A model generated the notes under the pieces. The model had not been told where the DNA came from. It searched no databases and saw only the letters and a program-made list of their open reading frames with translations. 64,000 nucleotides of DNA from Streptomyces sp. ISL-94 (GTDB taxonomy: Bacteria; Actinomycetota; Actinomycetes; Streptomycetales; Streptomycetaceae): the NCBI RefSeq assembly GCF_018614075.1, contig NZ_JAGGOZ010000062.1, forward strand, positions 3,104 through 67,103, in the 5' to 3' direction. Position numbers and translations under genes: made by a program. Below are positions 17,257-28,400 of the stretch, piece by piece. Numbering within the stretch: position 1 is the stretch's first letter; each line of letters begins with the position of its first letter.

Positions 17257-17721
17257 TCAAGCGTAGTCTTGAGAGATTTCAAACTCTCGCGGGATCCTCA
17301 AGGCAAGTAGATTCATGGCAGGAGTTCGCATCAGTGAATCGAGCCAGGAATTCAGTGTTTCTTCCCCCTCAGGAAACCACCATTTTGATCCGCTCCCGAC
17401 ATTCTCGAGTTCCTTGTCCAGCTGGTATCTGAACTCAAACTGGACGTGAACGTAACATTCATGCTCCCCCGAAGAGTCTGCAACTTCAAGTTGGCGAATC
17501 ACGTTGCAGACGAACGTCGGCTCAGGGAACCAGTCCACCGGCCCATATTGCCACAGGTATCCGTCTGAATCCGATGCCTCTGGCACCTCGAATTCAATGC
17601 GAGAGAACCGGTGGACTAGCTCGGCAAAGCCTCGGTCGGTAGGTCGGTCGAATCGATCGACCTCTTTCAGGAGCGCATGTGCGATTCCTGAAGCCCCTTC
17701 CGTCTGATTTCTTTCCGGCAT
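17257..17721 (-). CDS. immunity protein candidate for AHH nuclease toxin (unit 2)
   Basis: This 154-aa acidic protein has no signal peptide or membrane segment and is encoded 93 bp downstream of the unit 2 RHS toxin on the same strand. Its ATG at 17721 is preceded by a strong GAGGAGGG site. I do not recognise the family. Visible features are a Trp/Phe/Tyr-rich centre (YLWQYGPVDWFPEPTF) and SGSKWWFPEGEETLNSWLDSL near the C-terminus. It has no similarity to the unit 1 immunity protein at the same location. GC is much lower than in the flanking RHS core, close to that of the toxin tip. Its role as the antidote of the AHH nuclease is inferred from position and co-composition. Confidence 0.72.
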   Translation of the reverse strand: MPERNQTEGASGIAHALLKEVDRFDRPTDRGFAELVHRFSRIEFEVPEASDSDGYLWQYGPVDWFPEPTFVCNVIRQLEVADSSGEHECYVHVQFEFRYQLDKELENVGSGSKWWFPEGEETLNSWLDSLMRTPAMNLLALRIPREFEISQDYA

Positions 17722-17814
17722 GAATGCCCTCCTCGTGTGACGTGCCGTGTCGCCGCTGCCTTCCTGTGTGCCGGAGGTCTCATCCGAGACAGGCAGGCAG
17801 CGATCATCACCTTC

Positions 17815-20800
17815 CTACGGCCAGTGGCCTCCCTGCAACTGTCGTCTGACGTGTCCTATGACATCCAGGGCCTCATTCCTGTTCCTTGCCCCAGCCATCA
17901 ACTTATTCACGTACTTGTAGTACTCGTCCGTATGGATCTTCGAGTGCACTGACATGCCGTTAGGGTTGGGTGAGCTGCTGCTGCGCGGCAGCCATACGCC
18001 GTTCTCGGCATCATTTACGCCGATACCGAATTTGTCGAGCTGGGCCCTGGCGGCAGCCGCCTTTGGGGAATTGCCCGCAACAATGTGATGAGGCGAGTGA
18101 GGCGTGCTCGGCTCCATGTCGCCAGCAGCGTTCATGGCTTTTCTCAGCTTGTTCGCGCAGCCCGGATCGGCGTTGTGGACGAGAACAGGGGTGGCACCCG
18201 CGAGCACATAGTACGTGTGCTTGTCGGCAACCGTGAGGTTGTGGACTCGTTCTTGCTGCGTCCGCTGCTCGACTTCAGTGACCTGGACCCAGCTGCCTGC
18301 GGAGGTCCGCAGCCATTGGCCGGGCTTGAGGTCCGTGGCATCCAGCCACTTGCCCACTGACGCGACCCAGAAGGGGTGATGGTCGGTGGCAGTCACCTTT
18401 TCGGAAGCGTTGCCGCTGTCGCCGTCGGTGTCGATAGTGATCTCGACCAGGTGCTTCTGTCCCTGGCCGACAATCAGCGCAGCTACGGGCTCGGCGGTGG
18501 TGCTGCCGGTTTCGGCTTCTGTGGCCAGGACCCGCTCGTCGAGTTGGACGTCCTCGATGGGCTTCGCAGAGCCGTCAGCCATCAGGATCTTCGTGCCAGG
18601 AACGAAGCTGTTGCAACCGGGGGCGGGCGCTTTCATGTCGCCGCCGCTGTCGTTGTCCTTGGAGGCCGATTTTTTCGGGCCGTCGGACTTCTTCGTTTCC
18701 GAGGACTTGGACGCCTTGCCGTCACCGTCGGCCTTCTTGGCCTTCGTCGCGGAGGCCTTGCCCTGCTTCGCCGCGGTTGCCTTGGCCTCGTCGGCTCGCT
18801 TGGCAGCCGCTGCTGCTGCCTCTTGGACCCTTCTTCGGGCCGCCGCGGCTTCTTCCTCCAGTTTTCTCGCTCGTTCGGCGGCCTCCTCTATCTGCCGTTT
18901 CCACTCGGCCAGGTCCTCGGCGTACTTGGCCATCGCCTGCTGGTAGCGCTCGACCCGCCTGAGGATGTCGCGCGCCAGAGATAGCTTCTGTGCCCAGCTG
19001 TTGAAGGCGTCCCACGCACGATCCAGCGCCTTCAGGATGCGCTTGGCGCGGCCCGCGAAGGGCAGTGCCGCATCCAGGGCGAGGCCGGCGCAAGCGCCCC
19101 AGTCGCCGCCGAGGCAGTCGCGGATGTCGTTGTAGCCGGAGGCGTCCTTGAGGATGCCCATGGCGACTTCGAGTGCGATGTCCAGGGCGCTCTTGCCCTG
19201 GATCATGTTGGCCCAGGCCGCCTCGGCGTCCGAGAAGTCCTTGATCGGCATCGTGGGAGGTGCGATCGAGAGACCGCTGGGGTCGCTGAACGTGACCGGC
19301 GAGTTGTTCGCGTAGACGTACGGGTTCTGCTGCTTGGGCTCGCTGTAGTCGACGATGGGGTCGACCGAGATGAACCGGCCGGTCGCCGGGTCGTACTCAC
19401 GCGCGCCCAGGTGCACGAGGCCGGTGGACTCGTCGACCTCTCCGCCGACGAAGCCCTTCTTGCCCGGCCAGATGGACGGGACCGCGCCGCGGACCTCACC
19501 GTACGGTGTGAACTTGCGGCGGGTGACCGCCGAGGTGGTGGCGTCCACGGACGTGGTCGCCGTGCCGTTCTGGTCACCCATCAGATAGGACGTCGTGATG
19601 ACGCCGTCCTTGGCCGTCTTGACCATCATCGGGCCGGCCGGGTGGGCGTAGTAGCGCGTGCTCTCCAGCTTGCCCGCTGCGGTGAGTTTGACCTCGGTGC
19701 CCGGCAGATACAGCGTGGTGCCGGACGGCTCGCGCTTGATCAGACGGTCGCCGCCGCCGTCGTAGACGAACTCGGTGGACTCGGTGCCCTTGGTGACCTG
19801 CGTCAGCTGGCCTGTGGAGTCCCAGTCCAGGGTCTGGGTGTCGCCCTGGATGGTGCGGGTCTTGGTGTTGCCCGCCGCGTCGTAGGTGTAGGACTCGGTG
19901 CGGGTGCCGCTCGGTCCGGTGGTGTCGACCTTCTTCAGACCGTTGGCGCCGGCCTGGCCGGGGGTGCCGTAGGTGTAAGTGCGGGTGACGTCCTTGGTGA
20001 GGTCACCGGTCGGGTTGTGCTGGACCTCCTTGGTGCGGTTGCCCGCCGCGTCGAAGCTGTAGGAGCTCCAGTACGCGCTCGGCCCGCCGACCTGCGGCTT
20101 CGAGCCGGGACCCGCGGCGCCCGGCTGGGCCGCGCAATTGTCCGTCGCGGTCCACGCCTCGTTCATGCGCCGCAGGTAGTCGTAGGCGAAGCACTGGACG
20201 TCGGTGGTCGGAGCTGCCTCCGGGCCCTCCTTGTCGGTGATCTTCAGGATGTTGCCGACCGCGTCGTAGTCGTACGACGTGTCGTTGATGCGGCTGGGCG
20301 ACTGTTCCTTGTCGTTGACCGTCCGGGTGAGGTCTCGCGTCTGCTCGTCGTAGAAGTGCGTCGCGTAGACCTGGGATCCCGCTGGTCCGGATTCGGTGCG
20401 CAGGACGTCGCCCATGGGCGAGTAGTCGACCTTGCCGACGAAGGTCTTGCCCTGGATGCCCATGATGGTGGGCAGTTCCAGGTGGTTGTACTTCATGCTG
20501 GTGAGTTCGGCGGGCAGGCCGCCGACCGCGGGCTGGCTCGTCCACGCGGCCAGGCCGGTGTTGGGCCGGTACCCGCTGGTGTAGCTGTACGTACCTGCGA
20601 GAGCACCTTCCGAAGCAGGGATGGTGATCTTCGTCCCCGTGGGGCGGTACTCGCTGTCGTAGCCGGTGACCTCCTGCGTGTAGGCGTTGCCGTTGACGTA
20701 GCGGGTCGAGGCGACCGGCAGGCCAATGGCACCCGGCAGGGTGTCGAACGTGGTGGAGGTCAGCTTGGGACCCGTCACCGAACCCTCATGGGTGGCTATG

Positions 20801-23800
20801 GTCCGGCCGAGGTCGTCGTATTCCGGGGCGATGACCTTGCCGCGGGCGTCGGTGACGGTCGCGAGGCGGTCGCCCTGGCCGTACGTCATGGTCGACGTGC
20901 CCTTGTCGGGGTCCGTCTGCTTGGTCTGGCGGCCGCGGAGGTCGTATTCGAAGCTCCACTTGTCGCCGGCCTGGTTGACGACCGACTCCAGCATGCCGCG
21001 CTGGTTGTACGAGTAGAGCGTCTTGTCGTACGCGCCGGTCGGCGAGTCGGAGCGGTAGAACCGCAGCTCTGTCTTGCGGCCTGAGCCGTCGAGGAAGGCC
21101 CGGGTGGGGGTCTCGCCCTTGGGCGGGTCGACGGTGATGTTGTCGCCGCCGTACGTGGTGGTCGTACGGGAGGTTTCCTGGCCGAACTTGCGGGAGATTT
21201 GCGCGGTCGAGCGGCCGGAGCCGTCGTACTCGGTCATCGTCGAGGACGGGACCTCGTTGTCCTTCGGGTCCCACTGGATACCGGAGGGGGCACCGTCGGT
21301 GTAGTAGGCGCCGTTGCTCTTCCAGACCTGGCCGAGGCTGTTGTAGAAGGTGTCGGAGATGAGCCGGCCGCCTCCGAGTGCCTCCATCTGGGTCTGGCGG
21401 ATGCGCAGGCTGCTGTCGTAGATGTCGTAGCTGGTGCGGTAGGTGCCGTCGTCCAGCAGGCTCTTGTTGCTGATGACGACCGGACCGTCGGTGCGGACGT
21501 CGTAGGAGAACTCGCCGTCCGGGGACTTCGAGAGCGGGTCGCGGTCCGGGGACCAAACCTTCAGCAGCCGGCCGAGGCCGTCGTACTGCATGACTTGGCG
21601 GCGGCCGTTGGTGTCCTGCTTGGCGAGGATTGAGCCGCGGCCCTGGTCGGTCTCCGTCGTTTCGGTGTGACCGGCGGAGTTGGTGGTGACGACCTTGGTG
21701 ACGATCTGACCCGAGGCCGGTGTGTAGTCGACCTTGGAGGTCTTCCCGAACACGTCGGTCGTGGTCTTCATACGACCGTAGGCGTCGAAGGTCGCGCTTC
21801 CGTCCGTGGTGTGGACCGGAGCGCCGTTGGAGTACCCCGACAGCGACTCGGTGGACTTCACGTTGCCAGCCGCGTCATAGGACATGCGGATGTCTGAGGT
21901 GACGTCCGCCGGGCGCTGCAAGGTGGTGGAGTCACACGCCTTGGCCACCGACTCGACCCGCTTCTGGCGGGCGATGATCCAGCGCGTCTCGTCCGAGTCG
22001 TACTCGTAACGGGTGCAACTGTCATCGGACGGATCGGTGACATCGCCCAGGTCCGACACCGACTGGGCGAAGCCTCGGGTGTCGTACTTGGTCTCCATCG
22101 CGGTGCGGCGCCAGCCGCGGCCGTCGGAGAGCAGGATCCGGGAGTTGACGCCCGTGGTCTGCTGGACGAAGGCCTGCTGGGGCTCCATGTCCTCTTCGGC
22201 AGTTGCGCCCTTGCGCAGGCGCGTCGCCGTGGGGCCGTAGATCCACGGGGTGTAGGTCGTGGCCGCTTCGAGCGCGCCGCCTTCGCCGTTGTAGGCCAGG
22301 ACCTCGCGGGTCTGGCCGGCGTAGAGGCGGTGGTCCGCGATCTGGTTGCCTTCGGAGTCGGTGACCTTCACCGATCGCTTGCCGCCCGTGGGCGTCGCCC
22401 GGTCACCGTCCAGGCCGCGGAAGAACAGCGTCTCGGTCTGGGATCGCTTGTCGGGGGCGGAGCCGATGAAGGTGCGGACGCGTTCGTAGCCGCGCCATTG
22501 AGACCAGGTGCGCGTCTTGGGACGCATGGTCTCGGTCTCGTCGTCGTAGGCCCAGGCCGGGTTGCCGAGGAACTGGTATTCGGTGCGCCGCGGCGGCGAG
22601 TTGCCGTTGCGGTCCTCCTCCTGGACCCAGTCGACGACGTGCTTGTGGAACCAGTCGGTGACGTAGAGCTTCTTCTCGTGCGCCGGATCGTTCGGATCCG
22701 GGATCTCCGAGACCACCGGATAGCAGCGCAGCGTGTTGGTTTCCGGCGAGGCCGGCATGACGCGCGGGTCGGCGGCGCGGCACTCGGGGTCCTTGTAGTG
22801 GGCCAGGATCGTCGAGCCGGTTTCGCTGTCGATGGCTTCGATGCGGTAGCGCAGGTACGGCACCTTGCCGTCGGTGGCGCCGTCGACGCGGTTGGAGAGC
22901 TGCTTGCCGCGGAACTTCACCGGCGGCAGCGGGGTGTCCGCTCCGTTCTTGCCGCTGTGCTTGATCTCGCCGAGCCACAGCGGGTAGTCCGAGCCGTCAC
23001 CCGTCATCGGGAAGTCTTGCGTGAGCCTCCAGCTGTCGACAGGGTTGCGCTGGCTGCCGTTCCAGACGGAGGTGCTGATCTCGGTCAGGCGCTTGCGGGT
23101 GAAGAAGGTCGGCGTGAACCTGCCCTTGCACTCCTCGCCCGCCGCGCAGAGCTGGTCACCGGGGGTGTCGGGCCAGTTCTTGGCGATGTCCCAGGCGACT
23201 TCGGGCTTCAGCTTGGCAGGGTCGCAGTCGAACGTCGGGGTGACGAGGCAGCGTTCGGCGACGGTGAAGTTGACCTGGGCCGGGGCCTCGGTGAACGGGT
23301 TGTCGTTGCGCAGGCCGTAGGAGATGTGGTCCAGCCAGCCGGAACGGTCGTACGCACGGGCGGTCGAACCGCCTGCGATCTTGTAGTTCGACCCGTAGTA
23401 GTTGACCTCTTTCTGGTACCAGTAGGTCATGGCGTTGCCGCGCGGGTCCACGACGTAGTCGAGGTTCCAGCGGTAGGCCTGGTCGCAGACCGCGTCGGCG
23501 AACACCGCGTTGTAGCAGGGCTCACCGGGCTGGTTGCCGTAGACCGGCACGTTCCAGGTGGAGTTGGTGACGGGCTTGCCCGTCGTCCAGCCCGGGACCT
23601 TGTTCAGGCCGAAGTAGAACTGGATGCCCTGGGGGTTGGTGAACCTCCAGTGGTCACCCTCCTTGTCGCCGTTCGAGGCGCCCTGCAGCAGCTCGACCCG
23701 CGAGCCGTCGTCCTTGGCGGGACGCCACTTCTTGGTGGCGTCGTCCAAGACCAGCTGCGTGGAGCCGCCATTGAGGGACATCGTGACCATGGGCGCGCCG

Positions 23801-25062
23801 TGGCAGAGGTCGCCGGTGTCGTCCTTCGGGTTGTTGAACCCGGAACCGGCCGCCTTGTCCTGGCTGCAGGGGACGTAGCCCCGCTCGATGTAGTTCGAGG
23901 CCAGATCCCAGCCGTCGCCGACCCACGAGGTCTGCTGCGCGGAGGCCGACGTACGGCCGTCGATCTGCGCGCTGGAGTAGCCCAGCGACAGCGAGGGGCT
24001 CGGGCCGCCGAGGGAGGCGGGGATGTCCATCGGGTAGGACCAGGAGAAGTCACCCGCCGAGCCGCCGGCCTGCCAGGAACCCGACGGGTTCAGCGAGGTG
24101 GCCTTGAACGTGCCGTTCGCGCCATCGGCACCCGGGCTCGCGGCCAGCGTCATGCCGCCGGTGCTCGCAGCGGTCGCGTTGACCGCGGAGGGGGCGGAGG
24201 ACAGGTTCATCCCGGCCTGATCGGACGAGGCGGCCGACTGAGCGGGAGCGTTGGCAGCCGGTGCCGCGAAGGTGGCGATCAGCTTGCCGGTCACCGGGTC
24301 GTTCTTCGTGGTGACCGGAACGCTGCCCTTGCACTCGGGCTTGTTCGGAGTGGTCAGCGCACATGAGGGGATCGCCGTGAAGCGGAGCCGGGAACCCCAG
24401 CTGCCGCCGTAGGCGTTCTTGAAGGCGCTGTAGTCCAGCTCTACCGAAACGGGCGCCGCGGTCGTGCCGGCGTCGGTGCGCTTCACCGACAGAAGCAGGC
24501 TGTTCGCCAGACCGGCCTTCTTCGCAGCGGCCTGGTCGTGCAAGTCGACCTGCAGTTTCACCTGGTCGGTAGTCGCCGTGTCGGCCTGCGGAGCGGCCTT
24601 CAGAGCGGACGACTTCGGGCCCGCTGCCGCCGAGGCCGGGAGCGCAGCGAAGGTGACCGGGAGGGTGCCCGCCTTGACGGGGTTGCCCGGGGCCTTCGAC
24701 GGGCCGAGGGCGAACGCCCCGGCCGTCCCCTGGGCCGACTTCAGGCTGACGACCGGCGGTGCGGCCGCGTCGGGCAGGGCGATCTCAGCCGAGCCGGCCT
24801 TCGGCCAGGCGATCTTCGGCGCGGAGGCCTTCCACGACTTCTTCTGCGATTCGGCGGGGCCCGCTGCGGGCTTGCCGGTGACGGGCGCTCCGCCGACCTT
24901 GGTGAGCTTCTGCAAGCCCGGCCGCTTCAGATCGGATTCGCCCGCCATGGCGGGGGTGGCGGTGAGCCCGGCGGTCAGCATGCTGAGCGCCAGCACCGGT
25001 ATCGGCCACCGCCAGACACGCCTCAAAGGCGCACGCAGAGCGTGCGCCTGGGATCTTCTCAA
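17815..25062 (-). CDS. secreted RHS-repeat polymorphic toxin with AHH nuclease tip (unit 2)
   Basis: This 2415-aa paralogue of the unit 1 toxin has the same signal peptide, entry domain, YD/RHS repeats, DPSGL core end and coiled-coil linker, and is near-identical up to ~2140. The HINT domain (Cys2150 to LVHN at 2297) is moderately diverged. The final 118 residues are unrelated to unit 1. They contain HSPHHIVAG, FGIGVNDAENGVWLP and VHSKIHTDEYY, the motif set of the AHH branch of HNH/Endo VII nucleases, where the histidines bind metal and activate water. The cell-entry and DNA-cleaving role follows from family knowledge. The start is TTG at 25062, conserved in both copies with GGAG upstream. 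A GTG at 25104 is in frame here only and would add 14 residues. Confidence 0.9.
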   Translation of the reverse strand: MRRSQAHALRAPLRRVWRWPIPVLALSMLTAGLTATPAMAGESDLKRPGLQKLTKVGGAPVTGKPAAGPAESQKKSWKASAPKIAWPKAGSAEIALPDAAAPPVVSLKSAQGTAGAFALGPSKAPGNPVKAGTLPVTFAALPASAAAGPKSSALKAAPQADTATTDQVKLQVDLHDQAAAKKAGLANSLLLSVKRTDAGTTAAPVSVELDYSAFKNAYGGSWGSRLRFTAIPSCALTTPNKPECKGSVPVTTKNDPVTGKLIATFAAPAANAPAQSAASSDQAGMNLSSAPSAVNATAASTGGMTLAASPGADGANGTFKATSLNPSGSWQAGGSAGDFSWSYPMDIPASLGGPSPSLSLGYSSAQIDGRTSASAQQTSWVGDGWDLASNYIERGYVPCSQDKAAGSGFNNPKDDTGDLCHGAPMVTMSLNGGSTQLVLDDATKKWRPAKDDGSRVELLQGASNGDKEGDHWRFTNPQGIQFYFGLNKVPGWTTGKPVTNSTWNVPVYGNQPGEPCYNAVFADAVCDQAYRWNLDYVVDPRGNAMTYWYQKEVNYYGSNYKIAGGSTARAYDRSGWLDHISYGLRNDNPFTEAPAQVNFTVAERCLVTPTFDCDPAKLKPEVAWDIAKNWPDTPGDQLCAAGEECKGRFTPTFFTRKRLTEISTSVWNGSQRNPVDSWRLTQDFPMTGDGSDYPLWLGEIKHSGKNGADTPLPPVKFRGKQLSNRVDGATDGKVPYLRYRIEAIDSETGSTILAHYKDPECRAADPRVMPASPETNTLRCYPVVSEIPDPNDPAHEKKLYVTDWFHKHVVDWVQEEDRNGNSPPRRTEYQFLGNPAWAYDDETETMRPKTRTWSQWRGYERVRTFIGSAPDKRSQTETLFFRGLDGDRATPTGGKRSVKVTDSEGNQIADHRLYAGQTREVLAYNGEGGALEAATTYTPWIYGPTATRLRKGATAEEDMEPQQAFVQQTTGVNSRILLSDGRGWRRTAMETKYDTRGFAQSVSDLGDVTDPSDDSCTRYEYDSDETRWIIARQKRVESVAKACDSTTLQRPADVTSDIRMSYDAAGNVKSTESLSGYSNGAPVHTTDGSATFDAYGRMKTTTDVFGKTSKVDYTPASGQIVTKVVTTNSAGHTETTETDQGRGSILAKQDTNGRRQVMQYDGLGRLLKVWSPDRDPLSKSPDGEFSYDVRTDGPVVISNKSLLDDGTYRTSYDIYDSSLRIRQTQMEALGGGRLISDTFYNSLGQVWKSNGAYYTDGAPSGIQWDPKDNEVPSSTMTEYDGSGRSTAQISRKFGQETSRTTTTYGGDNITVDPPKGETPTRAFLDGSGRKTELRFYRSDSPTGAYDKTLYSYNQRGMLESVVNQAGDKWSFEYDLRGRQTKQTDPDKGTSTMTYGQGDRLATVTDARGKVIAPEYDDLGRTIATHEGSVTGPKLTSTTFDTLPGAIGLPVASTRYVNGNAYTQEVTGYDSEYRPTGTKITIPASEGALAGTYSYTSGYRPNTGLAAWTSQPAVGGLPAELTSMKYNHLELPTIMGIQGKTFVGKVDYSPMGDVLRTESGPAGSQVYATHFYDEQTRDLTRTVNDKEQSPSRINDTSYDYDAVGNILKITDKEGPEAAPTTDVQCFAYDYLRRMNEAWTATDNCAAQPGAAGPGSKPQVGGPSAYWSSYSFDAAGNRTKEVQHNPTGDLTKDVTRTYTYGTPGQAGANGLKKVDTTGPSGTRTESYTYDAAGNTKTRTIQGDTQTLDWDSTGQLTQVTKGTESTEFVYDGGGDRLIKREPSGTTLYLPGTEVKLTAAGKLESTRYYAHPAGPMMVKTAKDGVITTSYLMGDQNGTATTSVDATTSAVTRRKFTPYGEVRGAVPSIWPGKKGFVGGEVDESTGLVHLGAREYDPATGRFISVDPIVDYSEPKQQNPYVYANNSPVTFSDPSGLSIAPPTMPIKDFSDAEAAWANMIQGKSALDIALEVAMGILKDASGYNDIRDCLGGDWGACAGLALDAALPFAGRAKRILKALDRAWDAFNSWAQKLSLARDILRRVERYQQAMAKYAEDLAEWKRQIEEAAERARKLEEEAAAARRRVQEAAAAAAKRADEAKATAAKQGKASATKAKKADGDGKASKSSETKKSDGPKKSASKDNDSGGDMKAPAPGCNSFVPGTKILMADGSAKPIEDVQLDERVLATEAETGSTTAEPVAALIVGQGQKHLVEITIDTDGDSGNASEKVTATDHHPFWVASVGKWLDATDLKPGQWLRTSAGSWVQVTEVEQRTQQERVHNLTVADKHTYYVLAGATPVLVHNADPGCANKLRKAMNAAGDMEPSTPHSPHHIVAGNSPKAAAARAQLDKFGIGVNDAENGVWLPRSSSSPNPNGMSVHSKIHTDEYYKYVNKLMAGARNRNEALDVIGHVRRQLQGGHWP

Positions 25063-25458
25063 GATTCGAACACTCCAAGCCGTCGCGCGCGGTGAACCAG
25101 TCACCGTGCTATAGGGACAACGGCGCTGAATCTAACAAGCGATCAGGTGGCGCGTCGAAGGGTTCCCCGAGAGCGGACTGACGGCTTCTCAGCATAAAAG
25201 TGGAGGTCAGCGTTCCGCGAAAAAGTTGTGCGGCGAGGACGTCGAACTTTCGGCGGAGATCTTGTGGGACCCCGTCAACGCCGGGGTCGAGGCGGGATTC
25301 CCATCTGAAAACCTTCCCCAAGCTGCTAGAAATCATTCGAACAATCGGTGATCGATTGCCAGGATGGCAGTAGCAGGGCCAGCGGCATGAGGTCGTCTCA
25401 ACCACCCGGTCGGTCGCCGTCTCGGCGGGGCCACCGCATCACACTTGAGGACCTGTCA
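25063..25458. promoter_or_regulatory. divergent intergenic region of unit 2 (RHS/VCBS)
   Basis: This 396-bp region has no gene. The ends are almost identical to unit 1 while the central ~150 bp have diverged. The block around 25321-25378 (GCTGCTAGAAATCATTCG onward) and the two direct ATTCGAACA copies (25064-25072 and 25335-25343) are kept. Such selective retention suggests promoter or operator function for one or both divergent genes. Confidence 0.6.
25130..25159 (-). promoter_or_regulatory. candidate promoter of RHS toxin gene, unit 2
   Basis: Read leftward, TTCGAC (25154-25159), an 18-bp spacer and TTAGAT (25130-25135) match the unit 1 arrangement, with an unconserved spacer. Confidence 0.35.
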
Positions 25459-28400
25459 GTGAGACCACTACCGACGCGTGCCCGCGTCGACGATCCGCCC
25501 TCCCGCAGAAGGTCGGCCGTCGCCACGACGACCGTGCTGACCGCCGCGCTGACCGCCACACTGCTCGGCGCCGTGCCTGTCACCGCCGCCGCGTCGGACA
25601 AGGGCAAGGAGCCGCTGGCCGACGCGGCCGCGGAGACGAAGGCGAAGGGCGAGGCCAAGAAGTCCGGCAAGCCGGTCGAGATCCCCTCCAAGCGCACGGA
25701 GACGGACGACGTTTGGGCGAACCCTGATGGAACGCTCACTGCGAACCACGCGTTGGTTCCGGTACGCGTCTACCGTGGTGGCAAGCTCGTCGATGCGGAC
25801 ACCACGCTCGCGAAGGCGGCGGACGGGCGGATAACCCCGGCGGCCACCGCCGTCGGCCTCTCCTTCTCCGGCGGGGGCACTGGTGCCCTGGTCACCATGC
25901 GCAAGGACGGCCGCGACGTCTCCCTGACCTGGCCGAAGGCGCTGCCCGCGCCGAAGCTGGAGGGCAACAGCGCGACCTACGCCAACGTTCTGGACGGGGT
26001 GGACCTGCGGGTCGTCGCTGATGTGAACGGCTTCTCGCATCAGATCGTGGTCAAGACGCGCAAGGCCGCCGAGAACCCGGCCCTCGCCACCCTTGACTTC
26101 GGTCTCGAGGGCAAGGGCGTCACGATCCGCAAGGAGGCGAACGGCGAGCTGCGCGCGCTGGATCCGGCCGGCAAGGCGCTGTTCAGCGCGGCCAAGCCGC
26201 AGATGTGGGACTCCGGCGCCGAGAAGATCCTCCCCGAGGCCACCGCCGGGACGACGGCCGCGACGCCGGCCCCGACCCCGGCCGGTAAGGCCGCCACTCC
26301 CAAGACCTCCTCCCCGCAGGCCCTCTCCGGCGCCGAGGTGCAGACCGCCCCCGCCGCCCAGGCCCCGCACCCGGCGGCACCCCCGGTGCCCGCCGTCGAC
26401 GGCATCTCCACCGGCTCCAAGCAGGCCGACCTCGGTGTCGACCTCAAGGGCTCCAAGCTCACCCTGACGCCCGACCGCAAGCTGCTCACGGCCGCGGAGA
26501 CCACCTACCCGGTCGTCATCGACCCGGTGTGGCGGGACGACTGGAAGTCGGCTTGGACGGTCGCCTACAAGCACACCGCCTTCGCGAACTCCGCCAACAC
26601 CAACTACTGGAACGGCGGCACGCTCAGCAAGGAGGGTCGCGTCGGCTGCGCCAAGGACGCGGCCAATGGTGGGACCGTCTGTGCCAAGACCTTCTTCCAG
26701 GTCGGCATGGGCAGCCTCTGGGACAAGCAGATCCTCGACTCCACCTTCCGCATCCAGCAGAAGTCCGCGGGTTCCTGGAGCTGCCAGTCCGGTCAGCTCC
26801 AGATCTGGGACACCGGCACCATCAGCCGGTCCACCACCTGGAACAACCAGCCCAGCTGGAGCCGTCTCGTCGACTCCTCCGGCCAGTCCTTCGGTGGGCG
26901 CAACTGCCCCGGGGACAGCGACACCATCGAGCTGAGCGTGACCTCCGCGGTCGCCGACGCCGCCCGCCTGCACTGGTCGTCGTGGACCCTGGGCCTGAAG
27001 TCCGCCAACGACACCGTCGACGTGTCCTGGCGCAAGTTCAACCCGGACAGCGCCCGCATCTCGACCCGGTTCAACACGCTGCCCGCGCCCCCGAGCGACC
27101 GCACCACCGACCCGTCGGTCCCGTGCACCGGCGGCCAGATCGGCACGACCGACGAGATCGTCCTGCGCGCCCGCATCGCCGACGCCGAGGACAACTCCCT
27201 GTCCGCCGAGTTCCACTACTGGAAGGCCAGCGACTACAGCGGCACTCTGAAGTCCGTCAAGGTCCCTGTGACCAGCGGCAACGTCGCCCAGCTGAGGATC
27301 CCCGCCGCACCGCTCGGCAGTGACACCTACCGATGGGACGTACGGGGCAACGACGGGACGGCGAACGGCCCCTGGGCCGGTCAGTGCCTGTTCACCATCG
27401 ACCGGACCGCCCCCAGCCATCTACCGGGCGTGACGTCGACACAATTCCCCGAGAACGATCCGGACAACACCGCCTACGCCCGCAGCGAGGGAACGTTCAC
27501 CCTGAACGCCGGGGGCGAGAAGGACATCACCAAGTACCAGTGGTGGACGGAATCCGACCCGACGGTCCGCGAGGCCAGCCCGGCCGCGGCCGGCGGCTCG
27601 GTGATCGTCAAGTACACCCCGACCACGGCCGGCCCGCAGATGCTGTACGTCCGCAGCCTGGACGCCTCCGCCAACCGGTCCAACCTGAAGTCGTACCTCT
27701 TCTACGCCAAGCGCCAGCCGGTCCGCGACAAGCCCGGTGACCTCAACGGCGATGGCAGCGTCGACATCTGGAGCATCGACCCGGGCTCCGCCCAGCTGTG
27801 GATGCACCCCGGCAAGGGCGACGGCTCGTTCGACCTGTCCAGGAAGCTGGAACGCGGCTCCTTCGCCAACACCAAGTCGCTGGGCCACCGCGGCTCCTGG
27901 AACGACACGGACTACTACGAGGACCTCGTCGCCCTGCGGCCGAGCAACAGCGACCCCAGCCGCAACACCGTGTGGGTCTACCCCGGCAAGGGTGACGGCG
28001 ACCTCCAGCCCGTCGACGCCAACGCGTTCGAGCTGGACACCTACACCGACGAGAACGAGCACTGGACCACCGCGGACCAGATCGTCGTGGTCGGCAGCGT
28101 CAACGACGACAACGGCGACGGCAAGGTCGATGACAGCGACAAGCCCGACCTCCTCGTCAAGGAGGGCGCCAAGCTGTGGCTCTACTTCGGGCAGCCGGAC
28201 GGCTTCGTCGACCTCCCCGGTCTTGAGCCGATCCTGCTCGGCAACGCCGACTGGCAGAACATGACGGTCATGGCTCCCGGTGACCTGAACGGCGACTCCC
28301 TGCCGGAGATCTGGGTCCGCGACACGGTCAGCGGCAAGATCCACCAGTACAGCAGCAAGAAGACCGCCGACACCACGTCGGCCGCGTGGATCGACCTGTC

